A program made the position numbers and the translations under genes. DNA of 5,051 nt from Gammaproteobacteria bacterium. GTDB lineage: Bacteria > Pseudomonadota > Gammaproteobacteria > Ga0077536. Shown here in pieces: positions 1 to 5,051 of the stretch. The stretch is from NCBI GenBank assembly GCA_030639105.1, contig DAOWDI010000101.1:1-5051 (forward strand), read 5' to 3'. Within the stretch, counting starts at the first letter, position 1. Every line of letters starts with the position of its first letter. The notes beneath the pieces are model-generated. The model did no database searches. It had not been told where the DNA came from and saw only the letters and a list, made by a program, of their open reading frames with translations.

Positions 1-927
<927 letters not shown>

Positions 928-1001
928 CACCAGACCTTGCCCGGCCCGCGGGCCACGGCCGCCACCATCAACCGGACAACTTCGGCATATCAACAGCCAG
1001 C

Positions 1002-1014
1002 GCCCCATCGGGGC
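1002..1014 (+). terminator. Weak terminator-like hairpin after the RND gene
   Basis: GCCCC-ATC-GGGGC forms a 5-bp GC-only stem with a 3-base loop, followed by TATTGTCTTAT, which is T-rich but not a clean T run. It lies 75 bases after the RND stop and before the next gene, where a terminator would fit. The short stem and interrupted T tract make it doubtful. Confidence 0.25.
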
Positions 1015-1060
1015 TATTGTCTTATGCGATACGCCCACAAGGTAAGCGTGTTAACAGCTG

Positions 1061-1068
1061 GGAAAGGA
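1061..1068 (+). promoter_or_regulatory. Probable ribosome binding site for the metallopeptidase-like gene
   Basis: GGAAAGGA sits 14 bases before the ATG at 1083. The spacing is longer than ideal. It supports the downstream start that exposes the signal peptide over the ATG at 924, which has only GAGCTGGG just before it. Confidence 0.4.
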
Positions 1069-1082
1069 TCGGCTCCCCTGAA

Positions 1083-1664
1083 ATGCGATATATTCCCGGC
1101 TTAGTCGCCATACTCCTGTTTAGCGTCGGATTTCCGATCCGCGCGGACATGCCGCACCCTCGCGGGGTTGAGTACGGCAAGCAGTTTGACTGCGTAGACG
1201 CCTTCGATCTCGCCATGATAGCGACGACCGTGGGCTGCCCGACACATTCAAGCGGTCAAGGATCCGAAACGGGGTTCGGCGCAGCCATCGACCGCCTCAT
1301 TGAAGCGGGTTTCTTTTCGAGTGCGGAATTTGCCGAGCTTACCGTCCAATGGTGCCCGCTCACCCAGGCAATGGGATTCACGCCAAACGCCTCACAGATC
1401 TACATCGACAGTGGCCTCAGGCAAGGCAGCATCGATTTGCTCGCCGAGGTTTTGGCGCACGAAATGGTCCATATTCGACAATTCCACCAGCTCGGCGCCC
1501 GCGGGTTCAAGTGCACCTATGTGAGCGCATTCCTCAGCTGCGGTGGCTGCCAGACCCGCGCGCATGTACTCGAGGAGGAGGCCTATCGATTTCAGGATAC
1601 GGTGCGCGAACGTTTCCTCGAAGAATTCCTTCACCCCGCGTCTATCTCGACTTCCATCGACTAG
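1083..1664 (+). CDS. Secreted HExxH zinc-metallopeptidase-like protein
   Basis: The predicted protein has 193 residues. It starts with a Sec signal peptide (MRYIPGLVAILLFSVGFPIRA, probable cleavage after Ala21), so it should act in the periplasm or outside the cell. Residues 126-130 are HEMVH, the HExxH zinc-binding and catalytic motif, in the hydrophobic helix context LLAEVLAHEMVHIRQF. About 34 residues later LEEEAYRFQ (163-171) offers a glutamate as third zinc ligand, as in gluzincins and the DUF4157/eCIS-core group, which it most resembles. Six cysteines (37, 52, 91, 144, 153, 156), including CGGC at 153-156, could form disulfides after export. The ATG at 1083 was chosen because the signal peptide begins there, with GGAAAGGA at 1061-1068 as a rather distant ribosome site. 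The frame is open back to an ATG at 924 that overlaps the RND stop, but those 53 extra residues look unlike a protein N-terminus. The substrate is unknown; a non-catalytic zinc protein is possible. Confidence 0.8.
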   Translation: MRYIPGLVAILLFSVGFPIRADMPHPRGVEYGKQFDCVDAFDLAMIATTVGCPTHSSGQGSETGFGAAIDRLIEAGFFSSAEFAELTVQWCPLTQAMGFTPNASQIYIDSGLRQGSIDLLAEVLAHEMVHIRQFHQLGARGFKCTYVSAFLSCGGCQTRAHVLEEEAYRFQDTVRERFLEEFLHPASISTSID

Positions 1665-1690
1665 ATAGTGGGAGGGGTGATCTGTGATGG

Positions 1691-3385
1691 TTAGAGTGTC
1701 CGAGAAGCACTAAGTGTATCTTTGATCCGATCAGCGACACGAAAGGCGTTGGCGTAAATCGTCCAGGTATAAGGCACGCTACCGCCGGTTGGCATGAAAC
1801 TGCCGTCCGTTACATACAGGTTCTCGACGTCATGGGCACGGCAATCCGCATTCAACACCGATGTTTTCGGATCATCACCAAAGCGGCAGCCACCGGCTAC
1901 CAAATTGGCCGGCGGCGATCCCGAAACACTCGAACGCACGTCTCTCGCACCCATCGCTTTGAATACGGCTTGTCCTTTGTCCGCCAGGTACCGGCCGATT
2001 TTCAAATCCTGATGATGAAAACCGATCCGCACACGCGCCACCGGTGATCCCCATTTATCCTTGACCTTAGGATCGAGGGTGACAAAGCAATCATCTGTCG
2101 GTGTCCAGTCACAAAATATCTCAAATTGCAGATACCTGGCATCCGTAAAATACGCCTTCAGCTTCCTTTTTAGCGGTTCTCCCCAAACAAGCCCGTCCGA
2201 TCCACGCTTCTGCAAATTGGCCCTGGCGATCGGGTTGGAATGCTTAAACAAGAAGTCTCTGGTTCCGCCTTTGATGCGCCCGCCGAGTACATCGTCGTCA
2301 ATAAAGTACCAATCCTGTAGTGCCCGATTGACGAACGGGCCTCGTATTTTCAACTGATCGGCTTTACGATCTTCCAATTCCGCATAGGGAAAATCACCTG
2401 TGCCGGCGCCGCCGGCGGAAAATATCAGATTTTTCCCCACCTGCCCATTGTTATTTGCAAGTCCGTTTTCATGTTTTAACCCGGTAGACATCAGCAACAA
2501 CCGTGATGTCTCAATGGCTTGACAAGCAACGACATAGACCTGTGCGTCGACTGTTTTCTTGTTGCCTTGTCGATCAAAATATTGTGCGGAAACGACCTTC
2601 CCCTTGTTGTCGCTAGTCAACTTAAAAACCTTGGCATGGGGGCGTACTTGACAGCGGCCACTGGCCACGGCCAAATCCAACAGGGCTGCCCTGGAACTGC
2701 CCTTGGCGCCGGTAGAACACCCATAACTGCCGCAATAGTCGGAATACGAACACCCGCCCCGCTTCATCGCCGCAAAAGGAAGTATGGCTCGCGGCACCGG
2801 GATCGAATGAAAGCCGAGTCTAGTACAGGCGCCATCGATCCAGTTGGCAATCGGATGCTCCGCGGTTGGGGGATAAGGGAAGTCTTTCGTAGAACGCGGC
2901 TCCAAATGAGGGTGATCAACAACGCGTCCGGAAACACCCACTTCGGTCTCGACCCTGGTGTAATAGGGCTCCAGTTCCTCATAATCGATCGGCCAATCTA
3001 CCGTATTCGCTCCATCCACCGAACCGAAGCTCGACAATAAAGTAAAGTCATCCGGCTTCATTCGATGAAAAAAACCACTCATAAAATTGGTCGATCCGCC
3101 GACGCAATTCCCATTCCAGAAATCCCAACCCGATTCGAAAGTCGGCCGCGCTGTCCACTTGCCGTTCCCGTCGGTGTCCTCGATGACGTGTTGTTCATCC
3201 CACAATCTCGGCGTATAGATACTACGGCGGCAACAGGCCAACTCGTCTTTGTAAAAATTCTTCTCGGTGAACCAGGGGCCTTTTTCCAGGACCACCACGG
3301 AATACCCGGCTCTAGCAAGCGTCAGCGCCACCGGCCCACCGCCCGCACCGCTGCCAATGACACAGATGTCAAAATCCGTGCTCAC
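1691..3385 (-). CDS. GMC-family FAD-dependent dehydrogenase (gluconate-dehydrogenase-like flavoprotein subunit)
   Basis: This 564-residue flavoprotein probably oxidises an alcohol or sugar-type substrate with FAD. The N-terminal Rossmann motif is GSGAGGGP (11-18), with Glu34 for the FAD ribose. NGNCVGGSTNFMSG (91-104) is the second FAD region. The C-terminal GMC domain has GGCRFGDDPKTSVLN (498-512) and NLYVTDGSFMPTGG (522-535). CSYSDYCGSYGC (212-223) puts three cysteines in the place where related dehydrogenases carry an Fe-S-type cluster. Leu495 stands where GMC enzymes usually have the catalytic His, and Tyr539 aligns by hand with the second His/Asn. It has no signal peptide, so export as a passenger of the Tat partner encoded upstream is likely. 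I chose the GTG at 3385, which overlaps the upstream stop as GTGA. An ATG at 3451 would overlap the neighbour by 70 bases and add 22 residues unlike the family. The substrate is not deducible. Confidence 0.92.
   Translation of the reverse strand: MSTDFDICVIGSGAGGGPVALTLARAGYSVVVLEKGPWFTEKNFYKDELACCRRSIYTPRLWDEQHVIEDTDGNGKWTARPTFESGWDFWNGNCVGGSTNFMSGFFHRMKPDDFTLLSSFGSVDGANTVDWPIDYEELEPYYTRVETEVGVSGRVVDHPHLEPRSTKDFPYPPTAEHPIANWIDGACTRLGFHSIPVPRAILPFAAMKRGGCSYSDYCGSYGCSTGAKGSSRAALLDLAVASGRCQVRPHAKVFKLTSDNKGKVVSAQYFDRQGNKKTVDAQVYVVACQAIETSRLLLMSTGLKHENGLANNNGQVGKNLIFSAGGAGTGDFPYAELEDRKADQLKIRGPFVNRALQDWYFIDDDVLGGRIKGGTRDFLFKHSNPIARANLQKRGSDGLVWGEPLKRKLKAYFTDARYLQFEIFCDWTPTDDCFVTLDPKVKDKWGSPVARVRIGFHHQDLKIGRYLADKGQAVFKAMGARDVRSSVSGSPPANLVAGGCRFGDDPKTSVLNADCRAHDVENLYVTDGSFMPTGGSVPYTWTIYANAFRVADRIKDTLSASRTL
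3382..3385 (-). promoter_or_regulatory. GTGA stop-start overlap coupling the two dehydrogenase genes
   Basis: On the minus strand GTGA contains both the GTG start of the flavoprotein and the TGA stop of the subunit 3-like gene. There is no strong Shine-Dalgarno just before it, which fits re-initiation by ribosomes finishing the upstream gene. This overlap decides the flavoprotein start. Confidence 0.65.
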
Positions 3386-4026
3386 AATTCTTGGTATCTC
3401 TGGTTCGCCGGGGGACGTGGGAAACCCGGTTGATGTTCGAGCCACCGCCAACCGATTCGATCGGGATTGCCGCCGTATACCGGGTCGCTCAACAGCGCCT
3501 CAAAGATGTAGAGTAAAATCAAGGAGATCCAGCGCTCACCCGCACCAGTTTTTTCGATCTGCCTCAAGACGTCCTCGCGTTGGTCCTTACTCAGATCGAT
3601 GAAAACCGCTTCGTGGCGTTTCGTCGCGATCTCGTTAAGCCAGCCCAAGCCGTTGAGGATAAATTTCCTATTGTCCGGATCCATATCCGGCTCGGCCAGT
3701 TGAGTGCGAAGAAAGGCCGTCGCATTGATCTCCTTCGCACCCGGCGCATCCGGGGTCGTTGGAAACAGATGATCGGCTACGACAGTCAGGGTCGGCCAGG
3801 GCTCATCGACGGACGGCAAATCAGTATTGGCATTACCCTTGCCGGCGAGCGTTTCGGCTCTGGCTGGCTGCGGCAGGCTCGCCGCTATTGCCAGCAGCGC
3901 GCTGAGACGTGTAACGAAAGCCCGTCGATCGATCGCCTTTGATCGGACATCATCGAGTAGGGAGATCAGCTCCTTGCTCCAATCGAGGCTTTCATGACGG
4001 TCAGGACGTTCTTTTCTAATAGACAT
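3382..4026 (-). CDS. Gluconate 2-dehydrogenase subunit 3-like protein with Tat signal
   Basis: This 214-residue protein matches the Gluconate_2-dh3 type of small subunit that pairs with GMC flavoproteins, helping them fold and escorting them across the membrane. After an N-region of about 32 residues comes DRRAFV (33-38), a twin-arginine motif, then the hydrophobic LSALLAIAASL (41-51) and a probable cleavage site PARA-ET after Ala57. The mature part has the family pattern WPTLTVVADHLFPT (77-90), a helical middle, and DPVYGGNPDRIGWRWLEHQP (181-200), whose YGGN...GW core is the clearest family mark. It starts 28 bases after the thioredoxin-like gene ends. Its stop overlaps the GTG of the flavoprotein gene, indicating translational coupling and likely equal dosage. 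The ribosome site before the ATG is weak (GGGCAACAGAAG). The export role is inferred from family knowledge and from the partner lacking a signal. Confidence 0.9.
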   Translation of the reverse strand: MSIRKERPDRHESLDWSKELISLLDDVRSKAIDRRAFVTRLSALLAIAASLPQPARAETLAGKGNANTDLPSVDEPWPTLTVVADHLFPTTPDAPGAKEINATAFLRTQLAEPDMDPDNRKFILNGLGWLNEIATKRHEAVFIDLSKDQREDVLRQIEKTGAGERWISLILLYIFEALLSDPVYGGNPDRIGWRWLEHQPGFPRPPANQRYQEL

Positions 4027-4054
4027 CTTCTGTTGCCCGGCATATTAGACCCGA

Positions 4055-4564
4055 TTAAAGATCTTCCGTAAGTGCGGAGGAGCCCCATTTATAAAGAAAA
4101 TCGATAAAGCGATCTGCTGAATATTCCCCGCTATCTAAGAACCCGGTGGTGTCGTCAGAATAAATAACGGTGCCATCATTCTCAGAGATAAAGATGTGTG
4201 GATAACCGAATGTGTCCGGCAATGCGGACATAAATGCTTCATTGTCATTCTCATCACTGACATTGACCTTTAACACGACGAATCTCTCATAGAGAGAGTT
4301 CTTGACCGAGGGGTTGTCAGTAATGAAACGATCGAGAACTTTACAATAATTGCACCAATCGCCGCCGGCTGCGATCAATATCCGCCGGTTTGTGTGCTGT
4401 GCATATCTCAGAGCTTCCTTGCCGTCCACAACCGGATCCCTGCCGGGATCATAGGAGTTACTGTACGCGGGGATGTAGTAGTCATCGTCCGTCGCATCAG
4501 CCCACCCCTGTGGTAACGTCAACGCCGCGACTATGAGCATGGATATCACTAATCGAATATTCAT
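4055..4564 (-). CDS. Periplasmic thioredoxin-like protein (WCxxC)
   Basis: The predicted protein has 169 residues. A Sec signal peptide (MNIRLVISMLIVAALTLPQG, probable cleavage after WA at 22) is followed by a thioredoxin-fold domain of the Thioredoxin_7 kind. Its landmarks are RRILIAAGGDWCNYCKVLD (60-78) with redox cysteines 71 and 74, strand FVVLKVNVSD (95-104), and GYPHIFI (120-126) with the conserved cis-proline 122. It should act as a disulfide reductase, oxidase or isomerase in the periplasm. I chose the ATG at 4564. A TTG at 4579 adds five residues before the signal peptide. Neither start has a good ribosome site. It lies 28 bases before the subunit 3-like gene and is probably first in its operon, so it may maintain a cysteine-containing partner such as the flavoprotein or a cytochrome encoded elsewhere; that link is inference. 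In sampled lines its GC is near 42%, the lowest of the coding regions. Confidence 0.85.
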   Translation of the reverse strand: MNIRLVISMLIVAALTLPQGWADATDDDYYIPAYSNSYDPGRDPVVDGKEALRYAQHTNRRILIAAGGDWCNYCKVLDRFITDNPSVKNSLYERFVVLKVNVSDENDNEAFMSALPDTFGYPHIFISENDGTVIYSDDTTGFLDSGEYSADRFIDFLYKWGSSALTEDL

Positions 4565-4608
4565 TTGGATCGTTGACAAATATCGCTTGCGACCAACTAT
4601 CCTCGGAC

Positions 4609-4623
4609 AGCCTCTCCTAGGCT
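4609..4623 (-). repeat. Small hairpin in the operon leader
   Basis: AGCCT-AGGAG-AGGCT (minus strand) forms a 5-bp stem with a 5-base loop that displays AGGAG. It lies about 45 bases before the thioredoxin-like ATG at 4564, too far to serve as its ribosome site. Its role is unknown. Confidence 0.3.
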
Positions 4624-4626
4624 CTC

Positions 4627-4632
4627 ATTGTA
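4627..4632 (-). promoter_or_regulatory. Possible -10 box for the operon
   Basis: TACAAT on the minus strand matches five of six sigma-70 -10 bases and would start transcription near 4620, just before the thioredoxin-like gene. I find no -35 match at 16-18 bases upstream and no TGn extension, so this is only a candidate. Confidence 0.15.
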
Positions 4633-4715
4633 TTTCAAATCCGGCCTTCGCCGCCTGCGCCTCACCGCCGACCGTGCTTAAAAGTCCAAGGCAACGACAC
4701 TCGCCAACGCAGCGT

Positions 4716-4901
4716 TCAGAAGAGCCCCTGTATTTCTTTATCGTCAGCACTCTCCGCTCTCTCGTTGTAGGAATTCACCCCCTTGGTCCGGCCCATGACA
4801 AACCGGAAGGGCGGCATGCGTTCACGCACCCGATCACGGCCGCATCTGCAGTTCGACACTACTGGTCCGGTTTTAGTTCCGGCGACACCCAGACAGGTAT
4901 G
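4716..4901 (-). other. Short open frame, possible small or broken gene
   Basis: A 61-codon frame is open here, ending at TGA 4718-4716. Inside it are GTG at 4859 (47 residues if used) and later ATG codons. It is in the same frame as the ATG at 4919, which has a near-ideal Shine-Dalgarno but is separated from it by TGA and TAG (MSG, stop, Q, stop). The peptide is charged (for example MGRTKGVNSYNERAESADDK) and I do not recognise it. It could be the remains of a gene disabled by stop codons, or chance. Confidence 0.15.
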
Positions 4902-4909
4902 CTATTGTC

Positions 4910-5001
4910 ATCCGCTCATTTCTCGTACCTCCTTTTCCCTCCCAATAAGACAATGATTTTTTTACCATTCCCTTTGGGTGTAACTCTCATACTGAGCGGA
5001 T
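4910..5001 (-). repeat. Nested inverted repeats around a ribosome site
   Basis: The outer arms are ATCCGCTCA at 4910-4918 and TGAGCGGAT at 4993-5001, a perfect 9-bp inverted match. Inside are CCCAA 4941-4945 with TTGGG 4974-4978, and AATG 4952-4955 with CATT 4966-4969, properly nested. In a minus-strand transcript the last outer arm would cover the ATG at 4919, with AAGGAGG left in the internal loop. The match lengths are short enough that chance cannot be excluded. Confidence 0.35.
4928..4934 (-). promoter_or_regulatory. Strong Shine-Dalgarno before a three-codon ORF
   Basis: The minus strand reads AAGGAGG, then 8 bases, then ATG at 4919: the best ribosome-site match in the window. The frame is only ATG AGC GGA TGA. 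The strength of the site is at odds with the tiny product. Confidence 0.45.
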
Positions 5002-5051
5002 CATGCAGCCTTCTGCGTAGTAAAAGGAACAACGTTTTCAGGCAACTCCAC
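4953..5051 (+). CDS. Possible start of a plus-strand gene running off the window
   Basis: From the ATG at 4953 the frame stays open for 33 codons to the window end. The peptide begins MIFLPFPLGVTLILSGSC, a hydrophobic run then cysteine, faintly like a lipoprotein signal, but it lacks the usual early positive charge and the LSGSC box fits poorly. The only ribosome-site hint is TAAGACA before the ATG. If real it would be divergent from the operon. I do not recognise it. Confidence 0.15.
   Translation, partial: MIFLPFPLGVTLILSGSCSLLRSKRNNVFRQLH

Larger units (their letters stand above)
4580..5051. other. Gene-poor region upstream of the operon
   Basis: No long open frame crosses this stretch on either strand. 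It probably holds the promoter and 5' leader of the minus-strand operon, but I could not find a convincing -35/-10 pair. It also contains a 5-bp hairpin at 4609-4623, a TGGTCCGG direct repeat (4784-4791 and 4863-4870), three overlapping minus-strand micro-ORFs behind a strong Shine-Dalgarno (4873-4990), nested inverted repeats (4910-5001), and a possible plus-strand gene start at 4953. The density of short signals without a gene suggests a leader or decayed DNA rather than a plain spacer. Confidence 0.6.

Noticed and set aside
943..954. Perfect 12-base palindrome GGCCCGCGGGCC after the pump gene
   Set aside because: Such palindromes are common in GC-rich DNA. It has no loop for an RNA hairpin of useful size and no T tract, and no regulator gene is nearby.
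1656..1690. CCATC...GATGG inverted repeat between the convergent genes as a bidirectional terminator
   Set aside because: The stem is only 5 bp with a loop of about 25 bases, it has no T run on either strand, and it overlaps the end of the metallopeptidase-like gene.
2519..3040. 173-codon plus-strand open frame inside the flavoprotein gene
   Set aside because: It lies wholly antisense to a gene with clear GMC motifs, has no family features or ribosome site, and reads as a shadow.
3386..3451. N-terminal extension of the flavoprotein from ATG 3451
   Set aside because: It would overlap the subunit 3-like gene by 70 bases, and its 22 residues are the out-of-frame reading of that gene's conserved C-terminus. 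The GTG at 3385 sits just before the Rossmann motif and gives a standard GTGA overlap.
4565..4579. TTG start at 4579 for the thioredoxin-like protein
   Set aside because: It adds only five residues before a normal signal peptide that already begins with ATG at 4564, and it has no better ribosome site.

Overview
The window reads as Gram-negative bacterial chromosome, most likely a proteobacterium. The reasons are a heavy-metal RND pump, a Tat-type gluconate-dehydrogenase-like subunit with its flavoprotein partner, and Sec signal peptides of proteobacterial style. I cannot name the genus. There are five confident protein genes, no RNA genes, no CRISPR array and no intact mobile element.

Layout. 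Bases 1-927 (+) are the last 308 codons of a CzcA/CusA-type metal efflux RND transporter whose 5' part lies outside the window. A short gap with a weak terminator-like hairpin follows. Then comes a small gene (1083-1664, +) for a secreted HExxH zinc-metallopeptidase-like protein. It converges with a three-gene minus-strand operon read from about 4564 down to 1691. The operon order is a periplasmic thioredoxin-like protein (4564-4055), a gluconate 2-dehydrogenase subunit 3-like protein with a twin-arginine signal (4026-3382), and a GMC-family FAD dehydrogenase (3385-1691). The last two overlap by 4 bases (GTGA). Bases 4580-5051 hold no confident gene. This stretch contains a strong minus-strand Shine-Dalgarno before a three-codon ORF, linked micro-ORFs, nested inverted repeats, and possibly the start of a plus-strand gene running off the end.

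How the genes fit together. The flavoprotein has no export signal, whereas its small partner has a Tat-like one. By analogy with gluconate, sorbitol and FAD-glucose dehydrogenases, the pair probably folds in the cytoplasm and is exported together, to oxidise an alcohol or sugar-type substrate in the periplasm. The usual third subunit, a multihaem cytochrome c, is absent from both sides of the pair. Instead a periplasmic WCxxC thioredoxin-like protein leads the operon. The flavoprotein carries a three-cysteine cluster that could hold an Fe-S centre, and it appears to lack the usual catalytic histidine, so its chemistry and electron acceptor are open. The RND pump and the metallopeptidase look functionally unrelated to this operon. 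GC content falls from about 65% in sampled pump lines to about 42% in sampled thioredoxin-like lines, which suggests a mosaic region.

I see no complete undescribed system. The best candidates for a second look are the cytochrome-less dehydrogenase operon and the structured gene-poor stretch at 4873-5001.
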